From Osedax frankpressi (lineage: Eukaryota > Annelida > Polychaeta > Sabellida > Siboglinidae): DNA of 64,000 nt. Of the stretch, positions 37,613 to 52,296 are shown piece after piece. The stretch covers positions 62,001 to 126,000 of the forward strand of contig CAXIVS010000254.1 of the NCBI GenBank assembly GCA_964035775.1. The letters are read 5' to 3'. Made by a program: the position numbers and the translations under genes. Position 1 is the stretch's first letter, and every line of letters starts with the position of its first letter. The notes beneath the pieces were generated by a model. The model searched no databases, had not been told where the DNA came from, and was given only the letters and a program-made list of their open reading frames with translations.

Positions 37613-40305
37613 AGTTATTTAATTTATAGTTATTTAAGTTATAGTTATTTAAGTTATAGTTATTTAAGTTATAGTTATTTAAGTTATAGTTATTTAAGTT
37701 ATAGTTATTTAATTTATAGTTATTTAAGTTATAGTTATTTAAGTTATAGTTATTTAAGTTATAGTTATTTAAGTTATAGTTATTTAAGTTATAGTTATTT
37801 AAGTTATAGTTATTTAATTAATAGTTATTTAAGTTATAGTTATTTAAGTTATAGTTATTTAAGTTATAGTTATTTAAGTTATAGTTATTTAAGTTATAGT
37901 TATTTAAGTTATAGTTATTTAATTTATAGTTATTTAATTTATAGTTATTTAAGTTATAGTTATTTAAGTTATAGTTATTTAAGTTATAGTTATTTAAGTT
38001 ATAGTTATTTAATTAATAGTAATTTAAGTTATAGTAATTTAAGTTTAGTTATTTAATTTATAGTTATTTAAGTTATAGTTAATTAAGTTATCGTTAGTTA
38101 AGTTATAGTTATTTAAGTTATAGTTATTAAATTATAGTTATTTAAGTTATAGTTATTTAATTTATAGTTTTTTCATTTATGGTTATTTAAGTTATAGTTA
38201 TTTAAGTTATAGTTATTTAAGTTATAGTTATTTAAGTTATAGTTATTTAAGTTATAGTTATTTAAGTTATAGTTATTTAAGTTATAGTTATTTAATTAAT
38301 AGTTATTTAAGTTATAGTTATTTAAGTTATAGTTATTTAAGTTATAGTTATTTAAGTTATAGTTATTTAAGTTATAGTTATTTAATTTATAGTTATTTAA
38401 GTTATAGTTATTTAAGTTATAGTTATTTAAGTTATAGTTATTTAAGTTATAGTTATTTTAGTTATAGTTATTTAAGTTATAGTTATTTAAGTTATAGTTA
38501 TTTAATTAATAGTTATTTAAGTTATAGTTATTTAAGTTATAGTTATTTAAGTTATAGTTATTTAAGTTATAGTTATTTAAGTTATAGTTATTTAAGTTAT
38601 AGTTATTTAAGTTATAGTTATTTAATTAATAGTTATTTAAGTTATAGTTATTTAAGTTATAGTTATTTAAGTTATAGTTATTTAAGTTATAGTTATTTAA
38701 GTTATAGTTATTTAATTTATAGTTATTTAATTTATAGTTATTTAAGTTATAGTTATTTAAGTTATAGTTATTTAAGTTATAGTTATTTAATTAATAGTAA
38801 TTTAAGTTATAGTAATTTAAGTTTAGTTATTTAATTTATAGTTATTTAAGTTATAGTTATTAAATTATAGTTATTTAAGTTATAGTTATTTAATTTATAG
38901 TTTTTTCATTTATGGTTATTTAAGTTATAGTTATTTAAGTTATAGTTATTTAAGTTATAGTTATTTAAGTTATAGTTATTTAAGTTATAGTTATTTATTT
39001 AATAGTTATTTAAGTTATAGTTATTTAAGTTATAGTTATTTAAGTTATAGTTATTTAAGTTATAGTTATTTAATTTATAGTTATTTAAGTTATAGTTATT
39101 TAAGTTATAGTTATTTAAGTTATAGTTATTTAAGTTATATTTATTTAAGTTATATTTATTTAAGTTATAGTTATTTAAGTTATAGTTATTTAATTAATAG
39201 TTATTTAAGTTATAGTTATTTAAGTTATAGTTATTTAAGTTATAGTTATTTAAGTTATAGTTATTTAAGTTATAGTTATTTAAGTTATAGTTATTTAATT
39301 TATAGTTATTTAATTTATAGTTATTTAAGTTATAGTTATTTAAGTTATAGTTATTTAAGTTATAGTTATTTAAGTTATAGTTATTTAATTAATAGTAATT
39401 TAAGTTATAGTAATTTAAGTTTAGTTATTTAATTTATAGTTATTTAAGTTATAGTTAATTAAGTTATCGTTAGTTAAGTTATAGTTATTTAAGTTATAGT
39501 TATTAAATTATAGTTATTTAAGTTATAGTTATTTAATTTATAGTTTTTTCATTTATGTTTATTATATTATAGTTATATAAATTATAGTTATTTAAGTTAT
39601 TGTTATTTAAGTTATAGTTATTTAAGTTATAGTTATTTAAGTTATAGTTATTTAAGTTATAGTTATTTAAGTTATAGTTATTTAAGTTATAGTTATTTAA
39701 GTTATAGTTATTTAAGTTATAGTTATTTAATTAATAGTTATTTAAGTTATAGTTATTTAAGTTATAGTTATTTAAGTTATAGTTATTTAAGTTATAGTTA
39801 TTTAAGTTATAGTTATTTAAGTTATAGTTATTTAATTAATAGTTATTTAAGTTATAGTTATTTAAGTTATAGTTATTTAAGTTATAGTTATTTAATTAAT
39901 AGTTATTTAAGTTATAGTTATTTAAGTTATAGTTATTTAAGTTATAGTTATTTAAGTTATAGTTATTTAAGTTATAGTTATTTAAGTTATAGTTATTTAA
40001 GTTATAGTTATTTAAGTTATAGTTATTTAATTAATAGTTATTTAAGTTATAGTTATTTAAGTTATAGTTATTTAAGTTATAGTTATTTAAGTTATAGTTA
40101 TTTAAGTTATAGTTATTTAAGTTATAGTTATTTAAGTTATAGTTATTTAATTAATAGTTATTTAAGTTATAGTTATTTAAGTTATAGTTATTTAAGTTAT
40201 AGTTATTTAAGTTATAGTTATTTAAGTTATAGTTATTTAATTTATAGTTATTTAATTTATAGTTATTTAAGTTATAGTTATTTAAGTTATAGTTATTTAA
40301 GTTAT

Positions 40306-41903
40306 AGTTATTTAATTAATAGTAATTTAAGTTATAGTAATTTAAGTTTAGTTATTTAATTTATAGTTATTTAAGTTATAGTTATTAAATTATAGTTATT
40401 TAAGTTATAGTTATTTAATTTATAGTTTTTTCATTTATGGTTATTTAAGTTATAGTTATTTAAGTTATAGTTATTTAAGTTATAGTTATTTAATTAATAG
40501 TTATTTAAGTTATAGTTATTTAAGTTATAGTTATTTAAGTTATAGTTATTTAAGTTATAGTTATTTAAGTTATAGTTATTTAAGTTATAGTTATTTAAGT
40601 TATAGTTATTTAATTAATAGTTATTTAAGTTATAGTTATTTAAGTTATAGTTATTTAAGTTATAGTTATTTAAGTTATAGTTATTTAAGTTATAGTTATT
40701 TAATTTATAGTTATTTAATTTATAGTTATTTAAGTTATAGTTATTTAAGTTATAGTTATTTAAGTTATAGTTATTTAATTAATAGTAATTTAAGTTATAG
40801 TAATTTAAGTTTAGTTATTTAATTTATAGTTATTTAAGTCATAGTTATTAAATTATAGTTATTTAAGTTATAGTTATTTAATTTATAGTTTTTTCATTTA
40901 TGGTTATTTAAGTTATAGTTATTTAAGTTATAGTTATTTAAGTTATAGTTATTTAAGTTATAGTTATTTAAGTTATAGTTATTTAATTAATAGTTATTTA
41001 AGTTATAGTTATTTAAGTTATAGTTATTTAAGTTATAGTTATTTAAGTTATAGTTATTTAATTTATAGTTATTTAAGTTATAGTTATTTAAGTTATAGTT
41101 ATTTAAGTTATAGTTATTTAAGTTATAGTTATTTAAGTTATAGTTATTTAAGTTATAGTTATTTAAGTTATAGTTATTTAAGTTATAGTTATTTAAGTTA
41201 TAGTTATTTAATTTATAGTTATTTAATTTATAGTTATTTAAGTTATAGTTATTTAAGTTATAGTTATTTAAGTTATAGTTATTTAAGTTATAGTTATTTA
41301 ATTAATAGTAATTTAAGTTATAGTAATTTAAGTTTAGTTATTTAATTTATAGTTATTTAAGTTATAGTTAATTAAGTTATCGTTAGTTAAGTTATAGTTA
41401 TTTAAGTTATAGTTATTAAATTATAGTTATTTAAGTTATAGTTATTTAATTTATAGTTTTTTCATTTATGTTTATTATATTATAGTTATATAAATTATAG
41501 TTATTTAAGTTATTGTTATTTAAGTTATAGTTATTTAAGTTATAGTTATTTAAGTTATAGTTATTTAAGTTATAGTTATTTAAGTTATAGTTATTTAAGT
41601 TATAGTTATTTAAGTTATAGTTATTTAAGTTATAGTTATTTAATTAATAGTTATTTAAGTTATAGTTATTTAAGTTATAGTTATTTAAGTTATAGTTATT
41701 TAAGTTATAGTTATTTAAGTTATAGTTATTTAAGTTATAGTTATTTAATTAATAGTTATTTAAGTTATAGTTATTTAAGTTATAGTTATTTAAGTTATAG
41801 TTATTTAAGTTATATTTATTTAAGTTATAGTTATTTAATTTATAGTTATTTAATTTATAGTTATTTAAGTTATAGTTATTTAAGTTATAGTTATTTAAGT
41901 TAT
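40306..41903 (+). repeat. Tandem block duplication 1598 bp, copy 1
   Basis: Matches 41904 to about 43380 at an exact offset of 1598 bp: the AGTTATTAAATTAT monomers at 40380/41978 and 40843/42441, the private AAGTCATAG (C at 40840/42438), A-box CpGs at 41381/42979 and TTTATGTTTATT at 41463/43061. The two AGTTATTAAATTAT monomers lie in boxes that lack the CpG part. Confidence 0.9.
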
Positions 41904-43380
41904 AGTTATTTAATTAATAGTAATTTAAGTTATAGTAATTTAAGTTTAGTTATTTAATTTATAGTTATTTAAGTTATAGTTATTAAATTATAGTTATTTA
42001 AGTTATAGTTATTTAATTTATAGTTTTTTCATTTATGGTTATTTAAGTTATAGTTATTTAAGTTATAGTTATTTAAGTTATAGTTATTTAATTAATAGTT
42101 ATTTAAGTTATAGTTATTTAAGTTATAGTTATTTAAGTTATAGTTATTTAAGTTATAGTTATTTAAGTTATAGTTATTTAAGTTATAGTTATTTAAGTTA
42201 TAGTTATTTAATTAATAGTTATTTAAGTTATAGTTATTTAAGTTATAGTTATTTAAGTTATAGTTATTTAAGTTATAGTTATTTAAGTTATAGTTATTTA
42301 ATTTATAGTTATTTAATTTATAGTTATTTAAGTTATAGTTATTTAAGTTATAGTTATTTAAGTTATAGTTATTTAATTAATAGTAATTTAAGTTATAGTA
42401 ATTTAAGTTTAGTTATTTAATTTATAGTTATTTAAGTCATAGTTATTAAATTATAGTTATTTAAGTTATAGTTATTTAATTTATAGTTTTTTCATTTATG
42501 GTTATTTAAGTTATAGTTATTTAAGTTATAGTTATTTAAGTTATAGTTATTTAAGTTATAGTTATTTAAGTTATAGTTATTTAATTAATAGTTATTTAAG
42601 TTATAGTTATTTAAGTTATAGTTATTTAAGTTATAGTTATTTAAGTTATAGTTATTTAATTTATAGTTATTTAAGTTATAGTTATTTAAGTTATAGTTAT
42701 TTAAGTTATAGTTATTTAAGTTATAGTTATTTAAGTTATAGTTATTTAAGTTATAGTTATTTAAGTTATAGTTATTTAAGTTATAGTTATTTAAGTTATA
42801 GTTATTTAATTTATAGTTATTTAATTTATAGTTATTTAAGTTATAGTTATTTAAGTTATAGTTATTTAAGTTATAGTTATTTAAGTTATAGTTATTTAAT
42901 TAATAGTAATTTAAGTTATAGTAATTTAAGTTTAGTTATTTAATTTATAGTTATTTAAGTTATAGTTAATTAAGTTATCGTTAGTTAAGTTATAGTTATT
43001 TAAGTTATAGTTATTAAATTATAGTTATTTAAGTTATAGTTATTTAATTTATAGTTTTTTCATTTATGTTTATTATATTATAGTTATATAAATTATAGTT
43101 ATTTAAGTTATTGTTATTTAAGTTATAGTTATTTAAGTTATAGTTATTTAAGTTATAGTTATTTAAGTTATAGTTATTTAAGTTATAGTTATTTAAGTTA
43201 TAGTTATTTAAGTTATAGTTATTTAAGTTATAGTTATTTAATTAATAGTTATTTAAGTTATAGTTATTTAAGTTATAGTTATTTAAGTTATAGTTATTTA
43301 AGTTATAGTTATTTAAGTTATAGTTATTTAAGTTATAGTTATTTAATTAATAGTTATTTAAGTTATAGTTATTTAAGTTA
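41904..43380 (+). repeat. Tandem block duplication 1598 bp, copy 2
   Basis: The second copy of 40306-41903. It ends where a bare AGTTAATTAAGTTAT-CGTTAG right arm (CpG 43397) begins without its left arm, a likely junction. Confidence 0.88.
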
Positions 43381-46300
43381 TAGTTAATTAAGTTATCGTT
43401 AGTTAAGTTATAGTTATTTAAGTTATAGTTATTAAATTATAGTTATTTAAGTTATAGTTATTTAATTTATAGTTTTTTCATTTATGGTTATTTAAGTTAT
43501 AGTTATTTAAGTTATAGTTATTTAAGTTATAGTTATTTAATTAATAGTTATTTAAGTTATAGTTATTTAAGTTATAGTTATTTAAGTTATAGTTATTTAA
43601 GTTATAGTTATTTAAGTTATAGTTATTTAAGTTATAGTTATTTAATTAATAGTTATTTAAGTTATAGTTATTTAAGTTATAGTTATTTAAGTTATAGTTA
43701 TTTAATTAATAGTAATTTAAGTTATAGTAATTTAAGTTTATTTATTTAATTTATAGTTATTTAAGTTATAGTTAATTAAGTTATCGTTAGTTAAGTTATA
43801 GTTATTTAAGTTATAGTTATTAAATTATAGTTATTTAAGTTATAGTTATTTAATTTATAGTTTTTTCATTTATGGTTATTTAAGTTATAGTTATTTAAGT
43901 TATAGTTATTTAAGTTATAGTTATTTAAGTTATAGTTATTTAAGTTATAGTTATTTAAGTTATAGTTATTTAAGTTATAGTTATTTAATTAATAGTTATT
44001 TAAGTTATAGTTATTTAAGTTATAATTATTTAAGTTATAGTTATTTAAGTTATAGTTATTTAAGTTATAGTTATTTAATTTATAGTTATTTAAGTTATAG
44101 TTATTTAAGTTATAGTTATTTAAGTTATAGTTATTTAAGTTATAGTTATTTAAGTTATAGATATTTAAGTTATAGTTATTTAAGTTATAGTTATTTAAGT
44201 TATAGTTATTTAATTAATAGTTATTTAAGTTATAGTTATGTAAGTTATAGTTATTTAAGTTATAGTTATTTAAGTTATAGTTATTTAAGTTATAGTTATT
44301 TAATTTATAGTTATTTAATTTATAGTTATTTAAGTTATAGTTATTTAAGTTATAGTTATTTAAGTTATGGTTATTTAAGTTATAGTTATTTAATTAATAG
44401 TAATTTAAGTTATAGTTATTTAATTTATAGTTATTTAATTTATAGTTATTTAAGTTATAGTTATTTAAGTTATAGTTATTTAAGTTATAGTTATTTAAGT
44501 TATAGTTATTTAATTAATAGTAATTTAAGTTATAGTAATTTAAGTTTAGTTATTTAATTTATAGTTATTTAAGTTATAGTTAATTAAGTTATCGTTAGTT
44601 AAGTTATAGTTATTTAAGTTATAGTTATTAAATTATAGTTATTTAAGTTATAGTTATTTAATTTATAGTTTTTTCATTTATGTTTATTATATTATAGTTA
44701 TATAAATTATAGTTATTTAAGTTATTGTTATTTAAGTTATAGTTATTTAAGTTATAGTTATTTAAGTTATAGTTATTTAAGTTATAGTTATTTAAGTTAT
44801 AGTTATTTAAGTTATAGTTATTTAAGTTATAGTTATTTAAGTTATAGTTATTTAATTAATAGTTATTTAAGTTATAGTTATTTAAGTTATAGTTATTTAA
44901 GTTATAGTTATTTAAGTTATAGTTATTTAAGTTATAGTTATTTAAGTTATAGTTATTTAAGTTATAGTTATTTAATTAATAGTTATTTAAGTTATAGTTA
45001 TTTAAGTTATAGTTATTTAAGTTATAGTTATTTAAGTTATATTTATTTAAGTTATAGTTATTTAATTTATAGTTATTTAATTTATAGTTATTTAAGTTAT
45101 AGTTATTTAAGTTATAGTTATTTAAGTTATAGTTATTTAAGTTATAGTTATTTAATTAATAGTAATTTAAGTTATAGTAATTTTAGTTTAGTTATTTAAT
45201 TTATAGTTATTTAAGTTATAGTTAATTAAGTTATCGTTAGTTAAGTTATAGTTATTTAAGTTATAGTTATTAAATTATAGTTATTTAAGTTATAGTTATT
45301 TAATTTATAGTTTTTTCATTTATGGTTATTTAAGTTATAGTTATTTAAGTTATAGTTATTTAAGTTATAGTTATTTAATTAATAGTTATTTAAGTTATAG
45401 TTATTTAAGTTATAGTTATTTAAGTTATAGTTATTTAAGTTATAGTTATTTAAGTTATAGTTATTTAAGTTATAGTTATTTAAGTTATAGTTATTTAATT
45501 AATAGTTATTTAAGTTATAGTTATTTAAGTTATAGTTATTTAAGTTATAGTTATTTAATTAATAGTAATTTAAGTTATAGTAATTAAAGTTTATTTATTT
45601 AATTTATAGTTATTTAAGTTATAGTTAATTAAGTTATCGTTAGTTAAGTTATAGTTATTTAAGTTATAGTTATTAAATTATAGTTATTTAAGTTATAGTT
45701 ATTTAATTTATAGTTTTTTCATTTATGGTTATTTAAGTTATAGTTATTTAAGTTATAGTTATTTAAGTTATAGTTATTTAAGTTATAGTTATTTAAGTTA
45801 TAGTTATTTAAGTTATAGTTATTTAAGTTATAGTTATTTAATTAATAGTTATTTAAGTTATAGTTATTTAAGTTATAATTATTTAAGTTATAGTTATTTA
45901 AGTTATAGTTATTTAAGTTATAGTTATTTAATTTATAGTTATTTAAGTTATAGTTATTTAAGTTATAGTTATTTAAGTTATAGTTATTTAAGTTATAGTT
46001 ATTTAAGTTATAGATATTTAAGTTATAGTTATTTAAGTTATAGTTATTTAAGTTATAGTTATTTAATTAATAGTTATTTAAGTTATAGTTATGTAAGTTA
46101 TAGTTATTTAAGTTATAGTTATTTAAGTTATAGTTATTTAAGTTATAGTTATTTAATTTATAGTTATTTAATTTATAGTTATTTAAGTTATAGTTATTTA
46201 AGTTATAGTTATTTAAGTTATGGTTATTTAAGTTATAGTTATTTAATTAATAGTAATTTAAGTTATAGTAATTTAAGTTTAGTTATTTAATTTATAGTTA

Positions 46301-46505
46301 TTTAAGTTATAGTTATTTAAGTTATAGTTATTTAAGTTATAGTTATTTAAGTTATAGTTATTTAATTAATAGTTATTTAAGTTATAGTTATTTAAGTTAT
46401 AGTTAATTAAGTTATCGTTAGTTAAGTTATAGTTATTTAATTTATAGTTATTTAAGTAATAGTTATTTAAGTTATATTTATTTAAGTTATAGTTATTTAA
46501 GTTAT
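43381..46505 (+). repeat. Block pair ~1850 bp
   Basis: Two copies of a block begin near 43397 and 45235. They share paired A-boxes 388 or 403 bp apart, the private AGTTTATTTATTT (43735 and 45588, offset 1853), AGTTATGTAAG (44234 and 46087) and TTATGGTTATTTAAG. The same block returns at 47967, 51011 and 53535, giving five copies in all. Confidence 0.85.
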
Positions 46506-49500
46506 AGTTATTTAATTAATAGTAATTTAAGTTATAGTAATTTAAGTTTAGTTATTTAATTTATAGTTATTTAAGTTATAGTTAATTAAGTTATCGTTAG
46601 TTAAGTTATAGTTATTTAAGTTATAGTTATTAAATTATAGTTATTTAAGTTATAGTTATTTAATTTATAGTTTTTTCATTTATGTTTATTATATTATAGT
46701 TATATAAATTATAGTTATTTAAGTTATTGTTATTTAAGTTATAGTTATTTAAGTTATAGTTATTTAAGTTATAGTTATTTAAGTTATAGTTATTTAAGTT
46801 ATAGTTATTTAATTTATAGTTATTTAAGTTATAGTTATTTAAGTTATAGTTATTTAAGTTATAGTTATTTAAGTTATAGTTATTTAAGTTATAGTTATTT
46901 AAGTTATAGTTATTTAAGTTATAGTTATTTAAGTTATAGTTATTTAATTTATAGTTATTTAATTTATAGTTATTTAAGTTATAGTTATTTAAGTTATAGT
47001 TATTTAAGTTATAGTTATTTAAGTTATAGTTATTTAATTAATAGTAATTTAAGTTATAATAATTTAAGTTTAGTTATTTAATTTATAGTTATTTAAGTTA
47101 TAGTTAATTAAGTTATCGTTAGTTAAGTTATAGTTATTTAAGTTATAGTTATTAAATTATAGTTATTTAAGTTATAGTTATTTAATTTATAGTTTTTTCA
47201 TTTATGTTTATTATATTATAGTTATATAAATTATAGTTATTTAAGTTATTGTTATTTAAGTTATAGTTATTTAAGTTATAGTTATTTAAGTTATAGTTAT
47301 TTAAGTTATAGTTATTTAAGTTATAGTTATTTAAGTTATAGTTATTTAAGTTATAGTTATTTAATTAATAGTTATTTAAGTTATAGTTATTTAAGTTATA
47401 GTTATTTAAGTTATAGTTATTTAAGTTATAGTTATTTAAGTTATAGTTATTTAAGTTATAGTTATTTAATTAATAGTTATTTAAGTTATAGTTATTTAAG
47501 TTATAGTTATTTAAGTTATAGTTATTTAAGTTATATTTATTTAAGTTATAGTTATTTAATTTATAGTTATTTAATTTATAGTTATTTAAGTTATAGTTAT
47601 TTAAGTTATAGTTATTTAAGTTATAGTTATTTAAGTTATAGTTATTTAATTAATAGTAATTTAAGTTATAGTAATTTTAGTTTAGTTATTTAATTTATAG
47701 TTATTTAAGTTATAGTTAATTAAGTTATCGTTAGTTAAGTTATAGTTATTTAAGTTATAGTTATTAAATTATAGTTATTTAAGTTATAGTTATTTAATTT
47801 ATAGTTATTTAATTTATAGTTATTTTAGTTATAGTTATTTAAGTTATAGTTATTTAAGTTATAGTTATTTAAGTTATAGTTATTTAATTAATAGTAATTT
47901 AAGTTATAGTAATTTTAGTTTAGTTATTTAATTTATAGTTATTTAAGTTATAGTTAATTAAGTTATCGTTAGTTAAGTTATAGTTATTTAAGTTATAGTT
48001 ATTAAATTATAGTTATTTAAGTTATAGTTATTTAATTTATAGTTTTTTCATTTATGGTTATTTAAGTTATAGTTATTTAAGTTATAGTTATTTAAGTTAT
48101 AGTTATTTAATTAATAGTTATTTAAGTTATAGTTATTTAAGTTATAGTTATTTAAGTTATAGTTATTTAAGTTATAGTTATTTAAGTTATAGTTATTTAA
48201 GTTATAGTTATTTAATTAATAGTTATTTAAGTTATAGTTATTTAAGTTATAGTTATTTAAGTTATAGTTATTTAATTAATAGTAATTTAAGTTATAGTAA
48301 TTTAAGTTTATTTATTTAATTTATAGTTATTTAAGTTATAGTTAATTAAGTTATCGTTAGTTAAGTTATAGTTATTTAAGTTATAGTTATTAAATTATAG
48401 TTATTTAAGTTATAGTTATTTAATTTATAGTTTTTTCATTTATGGTTATTTAAGTTATAGTTATTTAAGTTATAGTTATTTAAGTTATAGTTATTTAAGT
48501 TATAGTTATTTAAGTTATAGTTATTTAAGTTATAGTTATTTAATTAATAGTTATTTAAGTTATAGTTATTTAAGTTATAATTATTTAAGTTATAGTTATT
48601 TAAGTTATAGTTATTTAAGTTATAGTTATTTAATTTATAGTTATTTAAGTTATAGTTATTTAAGTTATAGTTATTTAAGTTATAGTTATTTAAGTTATAG
48701 TTATTTAAGTTATAGTTATTTAAGTTATAGATATTTAAGTTATAGTTATTTAAGTTATAGTTATTTAAGTTATAGTTATTTAATTAATAGTTATTTAAGT
48801 TATAGTTATGTAAGTTATAGTTATTTAAGTTATAGCTATTTAAGTTATAGTTATTTAAGTTATAGTTATTTAATTTATAGTTATTTAATTTATAGTTATT
48901 TAAGTTATAGTTATTTAAGTTATAGTTATTTAAGTTATGGTTATTTAAGTTATAGTTATTTAATTAATAGTAATTTAAGTTATAGTAATTTAAGTTTAGT
49001 TATTTAATTTATAGTTATTTAAGTTATAGTTATTTAAGTTATAGTTATTTAAGTTATAGTTATTTAAGTTATAGTTATTTAATTAATAGTTATTTAAGTT
49101 ATAGTTATTTAAGTTATAGTTAATTAAGTTATCGTTAGTTAAGTTATAGTTATTTAATTTATAGTTATTTAAGTAATAGTTATTTAAGTTATATTTATTT
49201 AAGTTATAGTTATTTAAGTTATAGTTATTTAATTAATAGTAATTTAAGTTATAGTAATTTAAGTTTAGTTATTTAATTTATAGTTATTTAAGTTATAGTT
49301 AATTAAGTTATCGTTAGTTAAGTTATAGTTATTTAAGTTATAGTTATTAAATTATAGTTATTTAAGTTATAGTTATTTAATTTATAGTTTTTTCATTTAT
49401 GTTTATTATATTATAGTTATATAAATTATAGTTATTTAAGTTATTGTTATTTAAGTTATAGTTATTTAAGTTATAGTTATTTAAGTTATAGTTATTTAAG

Positions 49501-49549
49501 TTATAGTTATTTAAGTTATAGTTATTTAAGTTATAGTTATTTAAGTTAT
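46506..49549 (+). repeat. Super-repeat ~3 kb, copy 1
   Basis: Matches 49550 onward at 3044 bp: A-box CpG 46595/49639 and 47117/50161, the private AATAATTT at 47058/50102, GTAATTTTAG at 47671/50715, and AGTTTATTTATTT at 48305/51349. The offset becomes 3074 after two monomers are gained. An additional 327-bp unit (CpG 49312 to 49639) closes this copy. Confidence 0.88.
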
Positions 49550-52296
49550 AGTTATTTAATTAATAGTAATTTAAGTTATAGTAATTTTAGTTTAGTTATT
49601 TAATTTATAGTTATTTAAGTTATAGTTAATTAAGTTATCGTTAGTTAAGTTATAGTTATTTAAGTTATAGTTATTAAATTATAGTTATTTAAGTTATAGT
49701 TATTTAATTTATAGTTTTTTCATTTATGTTTATTATATTATAGTTATATAAATTATAGTTATTTAAGTTATTGTTATTTAAGTTATAGTTATTTAAGTTA
49801 TAGTTATTTAAGTTATAGTTATTTAAGTTATAGTTATTTAAGTTATAGTTATTTAATTTATAGTTATTTAAGTTATAGTTATTTAAGTTATAGTTATTTA
49901 AGTTATAGTTATTTAAGTTATAGTTATTTAAGTTATAGTTATTTAAGTTATAGTTATTTAAGTTATAGTTATTTAAGTTATAGTTATTTAATTTATAGTT
50001 ATTTAATTTATAGTTATTTAAGTTATAGTTATTTAAGTTATAGTTATTTAAGTTATAGTTATTTAAGTTATAGTTATTTAATTAATAGTAATTTAAGTTA
50101 TAATAATTTAAGTTTAGTTATTTAATTTATAGTTATTTAAGTTATAGTTAATTAAGTTATCGTTAGTTAAGTTATAGTTATTTAAGTTATAGTTATTAAA
50201 TTATAGTTATTTAAGTTATAGTTATTTAATTTATAGTTTTTTCATTTATGTTTATTATATTATAGTTATATAAATTATAGTTATTTAAGTTATTGTTATT
50301 TAAGTTATAGTTATTTAAGTTATAGTTATTTAAGTTATAGTTATTTAAGTTATAGTTATTTAAGTTATAGTTATTTAAGTTATAGTTATTTAAGTTATAG
50401 TTATTTAATTAATAGTTATTTAAGTTATAGTTATTTAAGTTATAGTTATTTAAGTTATAGTTATTTAAGTTATAGTTATTTAAGTTATAGTTATTTAAGT
50501 TATAGTTATTTAATTAATAGTTATTTAAGTTATAGTTATTTAAGTTATAGTTATTTAAGTTATAGTTATTTAAGTTATATTTATTTAAGTTATAGTTATT
50601 TAATTTATAGTTATTTAATTTATAGTTATTTAAGTTATAGTTATTTAAGTTATAGTTATTTAAGTTATAGTTATTTAAGTTATAGTTATTTAATTAATAG
50701 TAATTTAAGTTATAGTAATTTTAGTTTAGTTATTTAATTTATAGTTATTTAAGTTATAGTTAATTAAGTTATCGTTAGTTAAGTTATAGTTATTTAAGTT
50801 ATAGTTATTAAATTATAGTTATTTAAGTTATAGTTATTTAATTTATAGTTATTTAATTTATAGTTATTTAAGTTATAGTTATTTAAGTTATAGTTATTTA
50901 AGTTATAGTTATTTAAGTTATAGTTATTTAATTAATAGTAATTTAAGTTATAGTAATTTTAGTTTAGTTATTTAATTTATAGTTATTTAAGTTATAGTTA
51001 ATTAAGTTATCGTTAGTTAAGTTATAGTTATTTAAGTTATAGTTATTAAATTATAGTTATTTAAGTTATAGTTATTTAATTTATAGTTTTTTCATTTATG
51101 GTTATTTAAGTTATAGTTATTTAAGTTATAGTTATTTAAGTTATAGTTATTTAATTAATAGTTATTTAAGTTATAGTTATTTAAGTTATAGTTATTTAAG
51201 TTATAGTTATTTAAGTTATAGTTATTTAAGTTATAGTTATTTAAGTTATAGTTATTTAATTAATAGTTATTTAAGTTATAGTTATTTAAGTTATAGTTAT
51301 TTAAGTTATAGTTATTTAATTAATAGTAATTTAAGTTATAGTAATTTAAGTTTATTTATTTAATTTATAGTTATTTAAGTTATAGTTAATTAAGTTATCG
51401 TTAGTTAAGTTATAGTTATTTAAGTTATAGTTATTAAATTATAGTTATTTAAGTTATAGTTATTTAATTTATAGTTTTTTCATTTATGGTTATTTAAGTT
51501 ATAGTTATTTAAGTTATAGTTATTTAAGTTATAGTTATTTAAGTTATAGTTATTTAAGTTATAGTTATTTAAGTTATAGTTATTTAAGTTATAGTTATTT
51601 AAGTTATAGTTATTTAATTAATAGTTATTTAAGTTATAGTTATTTAAGTTATAATTATTTAAGTTATAGTTATTTAAGTTATAGTTATTTAAGTTATAGT
51701 TATTTAATTTATAGTTATTTAAGTTATAGTTATTTAAGTTATAGTTATTTAAGTTATAGTTATTTAAGTTATAGTTATTTAAGTTATAGTTATTTAAGTT
51801 ATAGATATTTAAGTTATAGTTATTTAAGTTATAGTTATTTAAGTTATAGTTATTTAATTAATAGTTATTTAAGTTATAGTTATGTAAGTTATAGTTATTT
51901 AAGTTATAGTTATTTAAGTTATAGTTATTTAAGTTATAGTTATTTAATTTATAGTTATTTAATTTATAGTTATTTAAGTTATAGTTATTTAAGTTATAGT
52001 TATTTAAGTTATGGTTATTTAAGTTATAGTTATTTAATTAATAGTAATTTAAGTTATAGTAATTTAAGTTTAGTTATTTAATTTATAGTTATTTAAGTTA
52101 TAGTTATTTAAGTTATAGTTATTTAAGTTATAGTTATTTAAGTTATAGTTATTTAATTAATAGTTATTTAAGTTATAGTTATTTAAGTTATAGTTAATTA
52201 AGTTATCGTTAGTTAAGTTATAGTTATTTAATTTATAGTTATTTAAGTAATAGTTATTTAAGTTATATTTATTTAAGTTATAGTTATTTAAGTTAT
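49550..52296 (+). repeat. Super-repeat ~3 kb, copy 2
   Basis: The second copy of the block at 46506. It is 2747 bp long because it lacks the 327-bp closing unit. It lacks the TATTTTAG change seen near 47820 in copy 1. Confidence 0.87.

Larger units (their letters stand above)
36889..39765 (+). repeat. Tandem block duplication ~2.9 kb, copy 2
   Basis: The second copy of 33997-36888. The seam at 36889 is sharp: a run of plain monomers changes straight into AGTAATTTAAGTTT of the left arm without the preceding AGTAATTTAAGTTAT found elsewhere, which fits an unequal exchange in this monomer. Confidence 0.92.

Noticed and set aside
36889-39765. Assembly error as the cause of the large duplications
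   Set aside because: Not fully excluded. However, several pairs differ by one or two monomers or by private base changes, which a simple copied-contig error would not create. Spanning long reads would decide.
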